A stretch of DNA of 64,000 nucleotides from Aliivibrio finisterrensis_A. GTDB taxonomy: Bacteria > Pseudomonadota > Gammaproteobacteria > Enterobacterales > Vibrionaceae. This document shows, in pieces, positions 24,988-33,727 of this stretch. Position numbers and translations under genes: made by a program. Under the pieces are notes generated by a model that worked only from the letters and a program-made list of their open reading frames with translations, searched no databases and had not been told where the DNA came from. Within the stretch, counting starts at the first letter, position 1, and each line of letters starts with the position of its first letter. The stretch lies in NCBI RefSeq assembly GCF_004167675.1, contig NZ_SEZQ01000007.1; one strand, 5' to 3'.

Positions 24988-26328
24988 ATGATTACAATAA
25001 AAAAGGGTTTGGACCTTCCTATTGCAGGAGCTCCAACTCAGGTGATTAATGATGGTAAATCCATCACTAAAGTCGCCTTGCTTGGCGAAGAGTACGTTGG
25101 TATGCGTCCTACGATGCATGTCCGCGTGGAAGATGTAGTAAAAAAAGGTCAGGTTCTTTTTGCTGATAAAAAGAATCCAGGCGTTATTTTTACTGCTCCA
25201 GTAAGTGGTAAGGTTATTGAAATTAACCGTGGTGCGAAGCGTGTACTTCAATCTGTAGTAATTGCAGTTGAAGGCGAAGAGCAGGTTACTTTTAATAGCT
25301 ATGCAGCGAATGAACTAGTGTCTCTTGATCGTGAAACGATTAAAACACAACTGGTTGATTCTGGTGCATGGGCTGCATTACGTACTCGTCCGTTCAGCAA
25401 GGTTCCAGCGATCGATTCTGAAACAAAGGCTATCTTTGTTACTGCTATGGATACTAATCCTTTAGCAGCTGATGCAGAAGTGATCATTAACCAACAAGAA
25501 GAGGCTTTTGTTGCAGGCTTAGACTTATTATCTGTATTAACAGGTGAGAAAGTGTATGTATGTAAAAAAGGCGGTAGCTTACCTCGCTCTTCTCAAAAGA
25601 ATGTTGAAGAACATGTATTCGATGGCCCGCATCCAGCAGGTCTCGCAGGTACACACATGCACTTCTTGTATCCTGTAGATACAAAGAATGTAGCATGGAG
25701 CATTGGCTACCAAGATGTGATCGCATTTGGTCAACTTTTCTTAACGGGTGAAATTTACTCAGATAGAATCGTATCTTTAGCTGGCCCTGCAGTAAATAAT
25801 CCTCGTTTAGTTCGTACTATTACTGGTGCTAGCTTACTTGAATTGACTGACAGTGAAGTGATGCCTGGTGAAGTACGTGTTATCTCTGGCTCAGTACTTA
25901 ACGGTACTCAAGCTTCAGGTCCTCACGCTTATCTTGGTCGTTACCATCAACAAGTTTCTGTTCTTCGTGAAGGACGTGAAAAAGAGTTGTTTGGTTGGGC
26001 TGTTCCTGGCAAAAACAAGTTCTCAGTAACTCGTTCTTTCCTAAGCCATGTATTCTCAGGTCAAGTATTTAACATGACGACAACTACTAACGGTAGTGAT
26101 CGTGCAATGGTGCCAATCGGTAGTTACGAGCGTGTAATGCCATTAGATATGGAACCAACGATGTTGTTACGTGATCTTTGTGCTGGCGATGTTGACAGTG
26201 CAGCACGTTTAGGTGCATTAGAATTAGATGAAGATGATCTAGGTCTATGTACATATGTGTGCCCTGGTAAATATGAGTATGGTCCAATGCTTCGTGAGAT
26301 CTTGGATACCATCGAGAAGGAAGGGTAA
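24988..26328 (+). CDS. nqrA: Na+-translocating NADH:quinone reductase subunit A
   Basis: NqrA is the cytoplasmic quinone-site subunit of the Na+-pumping NADH dehydrogenase. The start is set at ATG 24988 because the protein then begins MITIKKGLDLPIAG as in V. cholerae; the open frame reaches back four codons to a GTG. The 446 residues contain the typical GMRPTMHVRV, DGPHPAGLAGTHMHFLYPV and the C-terminal LCTYVCPGKYEYGPMLRE. It is the first of six overlapping or closely spaced nqr genes. Confidence 0.97.
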   Translation: MITIKKGLDLPIAGAPTQVINDGKSITKVALLGEEYVGMRPTMHVRVEDVVKKGQVLFADKKNPGVIFTAPVSGKVIEINRGAKRVLQSVVIAVEGEEQVTFNSYAANELVSLDRETIKTQLVDSGAWAALRTRPFSKVPAIDSETKAIFVTAMDTNPLAADAEVIINQQEEAFVAGLDLLSVLTGEKVYVCKKGGSLPRSSQKNVEEHVFDGPHPAGLAGTHMHFLYPVDTKNVAWSIGYQDVIAFGQLFLTGEIYSDRIVSLAGPAVNNPRLVRTITGASLLELTDSEVMPGEVRVISGSVLNGTQASGPHAYLGRYHQQVSVLREGREKELFGWAVPGKNKFSVTRSFLSHVFSGQVFNMTTTTNGSDRAMVPIGSYERVMPLDMEPTMLLRDLCAGDVDSAARLGALELDEDDLGLCTYVCPGKYEYGPMLREILDTIEKEG

Positions 26329-26331
26329 TTG

Positions 26332-27576
26332 ATGAGCCTTTTAAATTTATTTGAAAAAGTTGAACATCATTTTGAACCAGGCGGTAAATATGAGAAGTGG
26401 TTTGCTTTATATGAAGCAACAGCAACACTTTTCTACACACCTGGTTTAGTAACTAAAGGTGGTTCTCATGTTCGTGATAGCGTTGATTTAAAACGTATCA
26501 TGATCATGGTGTGGTTTGCGGTATTCCCAGCTACATTCTGGGGTATGTATAACGCAGGTCACCAAGCAATCGTTGCTCTTGAGCACATGTATTCTGGTGC
26601 TGAACTAGCTGCAGTGATTTCTGGAAACTGGCACTACTGGCTAACCGAAATGTTAGGCGGTACCGTAAGTTCCGATGCTGGCTGGGGCAGTAGCATGCTT
26701 CTGGGTGCTACTTACTTCTTACCTATCTACGCAACGGTATTTATCGTTGGTGGTTTCTGGGAAGTATTGTTCTGTATGGTGCGTAAGCATGAAGTAAATG
26801 AAGGCTTCTTCGTTACTTCTATTCTGTTCGCATTGATCGTTCCACCAACACTTCCTTTATGGCAAGCAGCGTTAGGTATTACCTTCGGTGTTGTTGTTGC
26901 TAAAGAGATCTTTGGCGGTACTGGTCGTAACTTCCTTAACCCAGCACTTGCGGGTCGTGCATTCTTATTCTTTGCATACCCAGCTCAAATTTCAGGTGAT
27001 GCGGTTTGGACTGCAGCTGATGGCTTCTCTGGTGCAACAGCACTTAGCCAATGGGCGCAAGGTGGTCAAGGCGGTTTAGTTAATACAATTACTGGCAACA
27101 CTATCTCTTGGATGGATGCGTTTATTGGTAATATCCCAGGTTCAATTGGTGAGGTTTCGACTCTTGCTCTGATCCTTGGTGGCCTGATGATCGTTTATAT
27201 GCGTATTGCATCTTGGCGCATTATTGCGGGTGTTATGATCGGTATGGTTGCAGTGTCAACGCTGTTTAACCTGATCGGTTCTGATACAAACGCAATGTTT
27301 AGCATGCCTTGGCATTGGCACCTAGTTTTAGGTGGTTTTGCGTTTGGTATGATCTTTATGGCTACAGACCCTGTATCGGCATCGTTTACTAGTAAAGGTA
27401 AGTGGTGGTACGGTATTTTAATTGGTGCTATGGCTGTAATGATCCGTGTAGTTAACCCAGCATACCCAGAAGGTATGATGTTAGCTATTCTGTTTGCAAA
27501 CCTATTTGCTCCACTGTTTGATAACCTTGTAGTTGAAGGTAACGTGAAACGGAGACTAAAACGCTATGGCAAGTAA
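26332..27576 (+). CDS. nqrB: Na+-translocating NADH:quinone reductase subunit B
   Basis: NqrB is the membrane subunit holding a covalent FMN, a riboflavin and part of the Na+ channel. About ten membrane segments are visible in 414 residues. The FMN attachment motif SGAT places the modified threonine at residue 236, the same number as in V. cholerae. GGTGRNFLNPALAGRAFLFF and MATDPVSASFT are further family marks. It starts three bases after the nqrA stop; the ATG at 26332 is preferred to a TTG at 26329. It overlaps nqrC by 11 bases. Confidence 0.97.
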   Translation: MSLLNLFEKVEHHFEPGGKYEKWFALYEATATLFYTPGLVTKGGSHVRDSVDLKRIMIMVWFAVFPATFWGMYNAGHQAIVALEHMYSGAELAAVISGNWHYWLTEMLGGTVSSDAGWGSSMLLGATYFLPIYATVFIVGGFWEVLFCMVRKHEVNEGFFVTSILFALIVPPTLPLWQAALGITFGVVVAKEIFGGTGRNFLNPALAGRAFLFFAYPAQISGDAVWTAADGFSGATALSQWAQGGQGGLVNTITGNTISWMDAFIGNIPGSIGEVSTLALILGGLMIVYMRIASWRIIAGVMIGMVAVSTLFNLIGSDTNAMFSMPWHWHLVLGGFAFGMIFMATDPVSASFTSKGKWWYGILIGAMAVMIRVVNPAYPEGMMLAILFANLFAPLFDNLVVEGNVKRRLKRYGK

Positions 27577-28333
27577 TAACGATAGCATTAAAAAAACACT
27601 CGGTGTTGTTATTGGTTTGAGCTTAGTGTGTTCAATCATCGTATCAACTGCTGCTGTTGTTCTTAAACCTAAGCAGCAAGCTAATGCCGTGCTAGATAAG
27701 CAAAGCAAAATCATTCAAGTTGCTGGTGTTACTGGTGAAGGCTCAGTTCCTGAGTTGTTCGCTGCAAACATTGAGCCTCGTCTTGTTGATTTCAAAACGG
27801 GTGATTTTGTTGAAGGTGATGCAGCAACTTACGATCAACGTAAAGCGGCTAAAGATCCAAAACAATCAATTAAGTTAACTGCTGAACAAGATAAAGCAAA
27901 CATTATTCGTCGTGCTAATGTAGGTGTTGTTTACCTAGTTAAAGATGGCGATAACGTGTCTAAAGTTATTATCCCTGTTCACGGTACTGGCTTATGGTCA
28001 ATGATGTATGCATTTGTTGCTGTTGAAACTGATGGTAACACTGTTGCTGGTATTACTTACTACGACCAAGCGGAAACTCCGGGACTTGGTGGTGAAGTAG
28101 AAAACCCAACGTGGCGTGCACAATTTGTAGGTAAGAAACTGTATGATGCAAATCATAACCCTGCAATTAAGATTGTTAAAGGCGGTGCTCCAGCAGGTTC
28201 TGAACACGGTGTTGATGGTCTTTCTGGTGCAACTCTAACTGCTAATGGTGTTCAACACACATTTGACTTCTGGTTAGGTAATGATGGCTTCGGTCCTTTC
28301 CTTACTAAAGTTCGTAATGGAGAACTGAACTAA
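27566..28333 (+). CDS. nqrC: Na+-translocating NADH:quinone reductase subunit C
   Basis: NqrC has one membrane anchor (about residues 11-33) and a periplasmic domain carrying the second covalent FMN. The attachment motif DGLSGATLT puts the threonine at residue 223. HGTGLWSMMYAFVAV, and YYDQAETPGLGGE around residues 166-178, are strongly conserved in the family. It has 255 residues. It overlaps nqrB at its 5' end and nqrD at its stop by one base, indicating coupled translation. Confidence 0.97.
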   Translation: MASNNDSIKKTLGVVIGLSLVCSIIVSTAAVVLKPKQQANAVLDKQSKIIQVAGVTGEGSVPELFAANIEPRLVDFKTGDFVEGDAATYDQRKAAKDPKQSIKLTAEQDKANIIRRANVGVVYLVKDGDNVSKVIIPVHGTGLWSMMYAFVAVETDGNTVAGITYYDQAETPGLGGEVENPTWRAQFVGKKLYDANHNPAIKIVKGGAPAGSEHGVDGLSGATLTANGVQHTFDFWLGNDGFGPFLTKVRNGELN

Positions 28334-28965
28334 TGGCTAATGCTAAAGAAATTAAAAAGAGCATTTTAGCGCCGGTGTTGGATAACAACCCGATCGCGCT
28401 TCAAGTTCTTGGTGTATGTTCGGCTCTAGCTGTAACTACTAAACTTGAAACGGCTTTTGTTATGACTTTAGCGGTAATATTTGTTACTGCTTTATCTAAC
28501 TTATTCGTTTCGCTAATTCGTAACCACATGCCAAACAGCGTTCGTATCATCGTTCAGATGGCGATCATTGCTTCTTTGGTAATCGTTGTTGACCAAGTAT
28601 TGAAAGCATATCTATACGATATATCTAAACAGCTTTCAGTATTTGTAAGCTTGATCATTACAAACTGTATTGTAATGGGTCGTGCTGAAGCGTTCGCAAT
28701 GAAGTCTGCACCACTTCCATCATTTATTGATGGTATTGGTAACGGTCTTGGTTACGGTTTTGTATTGATGACTGTTGCATTTTTCCGTGAGCTTTTAGGT
28801 TCAGGTAAACTGTTTGGTGTTGAGGTTCTTCCACTTGTTTCTAACGGTGGTTGGTATCAACCAAACGGCATGATGCTTCTAGCACCATCTGCATTCTTCT
28901 TAATTGGTTTTATGATTTGGGCTATCCGTATCATTAGACCTGAACAAGTAGAAGCGAAGGAGTAA
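28333..28965 (+). CDS. nqrD: Na+-translocating NADH:quinone reductase subunit D
   Basis: NqrD is a six-helix membrane subunit paired with NqrE; together they hold an iron-sulfur centre in the membrane core. The 210-residue protein has LAPVLDNNPIALQVLGVCSALAV near the N-terminus and NCIVMGRAEAFA around residue 112, which includes the conserved cysteine. Its ATG overlaps the nqrC stop. Confidence 0.97.
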   Translation: MANAKEIKKSILAPVLDNNPIALQVLGVCSALAVTTKLETAFVMTLAVIFVTALSNLFVSLIRNHMPNSVRIIVQMAIIASLVIVVDQVLKAYLYDISKQLSVFVSLIITNCIVMGRAEAFAMKSAPLPSFIDGIGNGLGYGFVLMTVAFFRELLGSGKLFGVEVLPLVSNGGWYQPNGMMLLAPSAFFLIGFMIWAIRIIRPEQVEAKE

Positions 28966-28972
28966 GGTCGAA

Positions 28973-29569
28973 ATGGAACATTATATTAGTTTACTTGTTA
29001 AATCGATCTTCATCGAAAACATGGCGCTTTCATTTTTCCTAGGCATGTGTACTTTCTTAGCTGTGTCTAAGAAAGTAAAAACATCGTTTGGTCTTGGTGT
29101 TGCAGTAGTTGTTGTACTTACAATTGCGGTACCTGTGAACAACCTTGTTTATACTTACTTGCTAAAAGAAAATGCGATTGTAGCGGGTGTTGATTTAACA
29201 TTCCTTAGCTTTATTACCTTTATCGGTGTTATCGCAGCACTTGTACAAATCTTAGAAATGATCTTAGATCGCTTCTTCCCACCTTTGTACAATGCGCTAG
29301 GTATCTTCCTTCCGTTAATCACAGTTAACTGTGCAATTTTCGGTGGTGTATCTTTCATGGTACAGCGTGACTATAACTTTGCTGAATCTGTAGTATACGG
29401 TTTTGGTTCTGGTATCGGTTGGATGCTGGCTATCGTAGCACTTGCTGGTATTCGTGAAAAAATGAAATATTCAGATGTACCTCCAGGTCTTCGTGGCCTA
29501 GGTATTACTTTCATTACAGTAGGTTTAATGGCGTTAGGCTTTATGTCTTTCTCTGGTGTTCAACTGTAG
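28973..29569 (+). CDS. nqrE: Na+-translocating NADH:quinone reductase subunit E
   Basis: NqrE is the inverted-topology homologue of NqrD. Its 198 residues form six membrane segments. The conserved cysteine pair of the NqrD/E centre is represented by FLGMCTFLAVSKK (near residue 26) and TVNCAIFGGVSF (near residue 120). It begins seven bases after nqrD. Confidence 0.97.
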   Translation: MEHYISLLVKSIFIENMALSFFLGMCTFLAVSKKVKTSFGLGVAVVVVLTIAVPVNNLVYTYLLKENAIVAGVDLTFLSFITFIGVIAALVQILEMILDRFFPPLYNALGIFLPLITVNCAIFGGVSFMVQRDYNFAESVVYGFGSGIGWMLAIVALAGIREKMKYSDVPPGLRGLGITFITVGLMALGFMSFSGVQL

Positions 29570-29598
29570 GGTAAGCACCCAATAATAAGGAATAACAA

Positions 29599-30825
29599 AT
29601 GCAAAGCATTATTCTTGGTGTAGCGATGTTTACCATTATTGTATTGGCTTTAGTGTTAGTGATTTTATTCGCTAAATCTAAGTTAGTACCATCAGGTGAC
29701 ATTACTATCTCTGTAAACGGCGATGCTGATAAAGCAATCATTACACAGCCTGGTGGTAAATTACTAAGTGCTCTTGGTAGCGCGGGTATTTTCGTATCAT
29801 CTGCATGTGGCGGTGGTGGCTCTTGTGGTCAGTGTCGTGTGAAAGTGAAATCTGGCGGTGGTGATATTCTACCTACAGAGCTTGATCACATTTCAAAAGG
29901 TGAGGCTCGTGAAGGTGAGCGTCTAGCATGTCAAGTTGCAATGAAAACTGACATGGAAATTGAACTTCCAGAAGAAATCTTTGGTGTTAAAAAGTGGGAA
30001 TGTACTGTTATTTCTAATAACAACGAAGCGACTTTCATCAAAGAATTAGCACTTGCTATCCCTGATGGTGAAGAAGTTCCATTCCGTGCTGGTGGCTACA
30101 TTCAAATTGAAGCTGAACCACACCACATTAAATACTCAGATTTCGATATTCCTGAAGAATATCGTGGCGATTGGGATAAGTTTAACTTATTCCGTTATGA
30201 GTCAATCGTAAATGAGCATTCGATCCGTGCTTACTCTATGGCGTCATACCCAGAAGAGAAAGGCATTATCAAGCTTAACGTTCGTATTGCAACTCCGCCG
30301 CCAAATAACCCTGATGTAGCTCCTGGTGTGATGTCTTCATACATCTGGTCTCTTAAAGAAGGCGACAAATGTACTATTTCTGGTCCATTTGGTGAGTTCT
30401 TTGCTAAAGACACAGATAATGAAATGGTATTCATCGGTGGTGGTGCAGGTATGGCGCCAATGCGCTCTCATATCTTTGACCAACTTTTACGTCTTAAATC
30501 TAAGCGTAAGATGTCTTACTGGTATGGTGCACGTTCTAAGCGTGAAATGTTCTATGTTGAAGATTTCGATGGCCTAGCGGCTGATAACGAAAACTTCGTA
30601 TGGCATTGTGCACTTTCTGATCCAATGCCAGAAGATAACTGGGATGGTTACACAGGCTTCATTCACAATGTACTTTATGAAAACTACTTGAAAGATCATG
30701 AAGCACCTGAAGATTGTGAATACTACATGTGTGGTCCACCAATGATGAACGCTGCTGTTATCGGTATGCTGAAAGATCTTGGTGTTGAAGATGAAAACAT
30801 CTTGCTAGATGACTTTGGTGGTTAA
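29599..30825 (+). CDS. nqrF: Na+-translocating NADH:quinone reductase subunit F
   Basis: NqrF is the NADH-oxidising entry point. Order of parts: one membrane helix (about 4-24), a 2Fe-2S ferredoxin domain with SACGGGGSCGQCRV (cysteines near 70, 76 and 79) and LACQVA (near 111), an FAD domain with RAYSMASYP, and an NADH domain with GGGAGMAPMRSH and CEYYMCGPPMMN. It has 408 residues and ends DDFGG as expected. AAGG lies 8 bases before the ATG. A strong terminator follows. Confidence 0.97.
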   Translation: MQSIILGVAMFTIIVLALVLVILFAKSKLVPSGDITISVNGDADKAIITQPGGKLLSALGSAGIFVSSACGGGGSCGQCRVKVKSGGGDILPTELDHISKGEAREGERLACQVAMKTDMEIELPEEIFGVKKWECTVISNNNEATFIKELALAIPDGEEVPFRAGGYIQIEAEPHHIKYSDFDIPEEYRGDWDKFNLFRYESIVNEHSIRAYSMASYPEEKGIIKLNVRIATPPPNNPDVAPGVMSSYIWSLKEGDKCTISGPFGEFFAKDTDNEMVFIGGGAGMAPMRSHIFDQLLRLKSKRKMSYWYGARSKREMFYVEDFDGLAADNENFVWHCALSDPMPEDNWDGYTGFIHNVLYENYLKDHEAPEDCEYYMCGPPMMNAAVIGMLKDLGVEDENILLDDFGG

Positions 30826-30846
30826 TCCATTAAAGTAAAAAATATT

Positions 30847-30876
30847 GGCTGACTCATCACTGAGTCAGCCTTTTTT
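30847..30876 (+). terminator. Terminator after nqrF
   Basis: Perfect 10-bp stem GGCTGACTCA / TGAGTCAGCC, 4-base loop, six T. It implies that apbE and nqrM are expressed by read-through or from their own promoter. Confidence 0.93.
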
Positions 30877-30908
30877 CGTATTAATGTCTCTATATAACCT
30901 GACAAAGT

Positions 30909-30943
30909 ACAGGGATATAGGTTTTGTAAATCTATATTCCTGT
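30909..30943 (+). repeat. Long inverted repeat in front of apbE
   Basis: ACAGGGATATAG (30909-30920) and CTATATTCCTGT (30932-30943) form a 12-bp stem (one G-U) with an 11-base loop, about 40 bases upstream of the apbE start. There is no T-run. It could be an operator or a 5'-UTR hairpin. Confidence 0.6.
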
Positions 30944-30982
30944 GCCTTGTTGCATTATCTATATTTAATTAAGGAGTTGGCA

Positions 30983-32017
30983 GTGACTGTCAGTTTTACT
31001 CATTTAGTAAATAAAGTAAAAACAGCTATTTTGGTATCCTTTGCTCTAGTACTACTTTCTGGATGCGGTGATCAACGTGAACAGGTATACCTGAATGGAC
31101 CAACCATGGGTACAAGCTATAATATCAAGTTTATAGACCAAGAGGGTTTACCTACCGCTGAGGCAATTCAAACAGAAGTAGATAAAAAGTTAGAATTAGT
31201 TAATGATCAAATGTCGACTTATCGTAAAGACTCAGAGCTAAGTCGTTTTAATCAAAGTACTGCTTCTACACCATTTACGGTATCAAAAGATACGGCAACA
31301 GTGATTAAAGAGGCGATGCGTCTTAATCAATTAACGATGGGAGCATTGGACGTTACTGTTGGACCCCTTGTTAATTTATGGGGGTTTGGACCAGAAGCTC
31401 GCCCAGAAGTTGTTCCTACAGATGAAGAATTAAGTGCTCGTCGTGCGATTGTTGGGATTCAACATCTTAATGTGACAGAAACAACGGTAACTAAAGACAT
31501 CCCTGAATTATATGTAGACTTATCAACGATTGCGAAAGGTTGGGGAGTTGACGTTGTTGCTAATTACTTAGAAGAGTTAGGCATCACAAATTACATGGTT
31601 GAAGTCGGCGGTGAAATGCGTGTTAAAGGCAATAACAAAGAAAATGTTGCTTGGCGTATTGCAATAGAGAAGCCATCTGTTGATGAACGAGCAATTCAAG
31701 AAATTATAGAGCCTGGTCACCACGCAGTCGCGACTTCAGGTGATTATCGTATATACTTTGAAAAAGAAGGTGTTCGTTACTCCCATATTATCAATCCAAT
31801 TACGGGTAAACCAATAGCGAATAAAGTTGTCTCAGTAACAGTGCTTGATAAATCTTCGATGACAGCTGATGGATTGGCAACTGGCCTAATGGTGTTAGGT
31901 GAAGAAAAAGGAATGGAAGTCGCAAAACAACATAATATCCCTGTTTTCATGATAGTGAAGACACAAGATGGCTTTAAAGAAATCGCATCTGAAGCCTTTA
32001 AGCCTTTTTTGAAATAA
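30983..32017 (+). CDS. apbE: FAD:protein FMN transferase ApbE
   Basis: ApbE attaches FMN from FAD to threonines of NqrB and NqrC on the periplasmic side. The start is GTG 30983, with a perfect AAGGAG site six bases upstream; the frame open back to 30845 would read through the nqrF terminator and has no ribosome site. The signal sequence ends in a lipobox (LLSGC), so the protein is membrane anchored. GPTMGTSYNIKF, MSTYRKDSELSRFN, DLSTIAKGWGVD and HIINPITGKP are the family's FAD and magnesium motifs. It has 344 residues. Its placement next to nqrF is functional: its substrates are the upstream genes. Confidence 0.96.
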   Translation: MTVSFTHLVNKVKTAILVSFALVLLSGCGDQREQVYLNGPTMGTSYNIKFIDQEGLPTAEAIQTEVDKKLELVNDQMSTYRKDSELSRFNQSTASTPFTVSKDTATVIKEAMRLNQLTMGALDVTVGPLVNLWGFGPEARPEVVPTDEELSARRAIVGIQHLNVTETTVTKDIPELYVDLSTIAKGWGVDVVANYLEELGITNYMVEVGGEMRVKGNNKENVAWRIAIEKPSVDERAIQEIIEPGHHAVATSGDYRIYFEKEGVRYSHIINPITGKPIANKVVSVTVLDKSSMTADGLATGLMVLGEEKGMEVAKQHNIPVFMIVKTQDGFKEIASEAFKPFLK

Positions 32018-32028
32018 GTGAGTAGATA

Positions 32029-32262
32029 ATGAATACTTTTCTAATTACCTTTTTTGTATTCTTAGCGGTTATTGGTGCAATGGCTATTGGCTATATTGTA
32101 CAACGTAAAGTCGTTAAAGGTAGCTGTGGCGGTCTTGGTGCTGTTGGTATCGATAAGGTATGTAACTGTCCTGAACCGTGTGATGCACGTAAAAAACGTG
32201 AAGCCAAAGAAGCCATCCGAGCTGAAAAATTAGCGGCGTGGGAAAAAGATCGTATCGCATAA
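32029..32262 (+). CDS. nqrM: Na+-NQR maturation protein NqrM
   Basis: NqrM is a small membrane protein needed for assembly of active Na+-NQR, probably for iron delivery to the NqrD/E centre. The 77-residue protein has one N-terminal membrane helix (about 3-22) and four cysteines in GSCGG, KVCNCPEPC (residues 33-51), followed by a charged helix. It follows apbE after 11 bases and precedes a terminator, the standard nqr-apbE-nqrM arrangement. Confidence 0.95.
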   Translation: MNTFLITFFVFLAVIGAMAIGYIVQRKVVKGSCGGLGAVGIDKVCNCPEPCDARKKREAKEAIRAEKLAAWEKDRIA

Positions 32263-32293
32263 TTTTTTCTCGATGACGGATAATCTTTAAATG

Positions 32294-32322
32294 AAAACAG
32301 CACCTTTGAGTGCTGTTTTTTT
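32294..32322 (+). terminator. Terminator after nqrM
   Basis: AAAACAGCAC, loop CTTTGA, GTGCTGTTTT and more T. It is a 10-bp stem. Confidence 0.92.
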
Positions 32323-32403
32323 ATTTGGAGAACACTCATCATAATAAGTCGTGATGTAGGTATTAATTATTTGAATCTGAAATGATTCAGCGCTATCATT
32401 TAA

Positions 32404-32419
32404 CTGTTTATTTATACAG
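32404..32419 (+). promoter_or_regulatory. LexA (SOS) box of dinB
   Basis: CTGT-TTATTTAT-ACAG is an exact match to the CTGT-N8-ACAG core, with AA/TT flanks extending the palindrome and an AT-rich centre. It is 21 bases before the dinB ATG. dinB is an SOS gene in E. coli. Confidence 0.9.
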
Positions 32420-32440
32420 TTGTGTTGTGTGAGCATAAAT

Positions 32441-33526
32441 ATGAAAAACTCGCAGTTAAATACTGAGAAAAAAGGTCGGAAAATAATTCATATAGATATG
32501 GATTGCTTTTACGCAGCGGTAGAAATGCGAGATAACCCATTATTACGAAACGTGCCACTGGCTGTCGGCGGGCACGAAAGGCAACGTGGTGTTCTAAGTA
32601 CTTGTAATTATGAAGCAAGAAAATTTGGGATACGCTCAGCAATGCCAACGGGAAAAGCATTAAAACTGTGCCCTAATTTAGTCGTTGTACCTGGTCGAAT
32701 GCAGGTATACAAAGAGGTCTCTCTTCATATTCACCGTATCTTTAAGCGCTATACAGATAAAATTGAACCCCTTTCATTAGATGAAGCCTATTTGGATGTA
32801 AGTGATTGCTCACTATTACACGGTTCAGCCACACTTATAGCTGAACAAATCAGAAAAGATATTTTTAATGAGTTGCAACTGACTGCTTCTGCAGGGATTG
32901 CTCCACTTAAGTTTTTAGCTAAAATTGCTTCCGATCTTAATAAACCCAACGGGCAATATGTTATTACCCCAGAGAAAGTAATGAGTGAAATAAAGGGATT
33001 ACCGTTAGAGAAAATTCCCGGTGTTGGTAAGGTGAGTTTAGAGCGGCTACACCAATTTGGTTTATATACGTGCAATGATGTGCAACGATGCGAACAGCGA
33101 GAGTTATTGTTAAGGTTTGGGAAAATGGGGGCTTCACTTTGGAAGCGTTCGCATGGGATTGATGAGAGAGAAGTTATTACTGAACGGAATCGAAAATCAG
33201 TAGGAGTAGAGAGAACGTTTACTCATAATATTCATTCTTTTGAAGAGTGTTGGTCGGTGATTCAGACTAAATTATACCCAGAGCTAGAAAAACGTTTACT
33301 TAAAGCGAATGGTTCTTTAGGTATTGCTAAGCAGGGGATTAAAATTAAATTTGCTGATTTTCAACAAACAACAATTGAGCATGTTCATTCCAGTCTTACC
33401 TTACCATTTTTTGAAGAGTTACTTATCGAAGTGTTAGAAAGGCAAAAGAATCGAGAAATTAGACTGATAGGAGTGAGTGTTATGCTTAAAGATAGAGAGG
33501 TTTTTCAGCAATTAAGTTTGATTTAA
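32441..33526 (+). CDS. dinB: DNA polymerase IV (Y family)
   Basis: DinB is an error-prone translesion polymerase induced by DNA damage. The start is put at ATG 32441; an upstream in-frame ATG at 32420 would overlap the end of the LexA box. The 361-residue protein has the palm motif HIDMDCFYAAVE, the second carboxylate motif LSLDEAYLDVSD, the thumb helix-hairpin-helix IPGVGKVSLERLHQFG, and the little-finger domain starting near SVGVERTF. The last residues QLSLI resemble the beta-clamp-binding tail of E. coli Pol IV (QLVLGL). Confidence 0.96.
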   Translation: MKNSQLNTEKKGRKIIHIDMDCFYAAVEMRDNPLLRNVPLAVGGHERQRGVLSTCNYEARKFGIRSAMPTGKALKLCPNLVVVPGRMQVYKEVSLHIHRIFKRYTDKIEPLSLDEAYLDVSDCSLLHGSATLIAEQIRKDIFNELQLTASAGIAPLKFLAKIASDLNKPNGQYVITPEKVMSEIKGLPLEKIPGVGKVSLERLHQFGLYTCNDVQRCEQRELLLRFGKMGASLWKRSHGIDEREVITERNRKSVGVERTFTHNIHSFEECWSVIQTKLYPELEKRLLKANGSLGIAKQGIKIKFADFQQTTIEHVHSSLTLPFFEELLIEVLERQKNREIRLIGVSVMLKDREVFQQLSLI

Positions 33527-33727
33527 GAACGCGCTGTAATAATAATGATACTTATGTTTACAAAATGAGATCCAGTCGTGCGCGATAGGTTTTTATTTCC
33601 AACGCTATTGTTATAAGTATTTTGGCTGTATGTAATATAAGCTATTTTTTCTAGAGCTGATAAAATAAGCAATATATAATCTCGTTTCAAAATTTATAAG
33701 ATAATTATTATATAGAAACGGTTGTTT

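Noticed and set aside
24973..25251. Minus-strand frame of 92 codons opposite nqrA.
   Set aside because: It is antisense to strongly conserved nqrA codons and resembles no family; a shadow frame.
30845..30982. Open frame extending apbE upstream by 46 codons.
   Set aside because: It runs through the nqrF terminator and the 30909-30943 hairpin and has no ribosome site, while GTG 30983 has AAGGAG.
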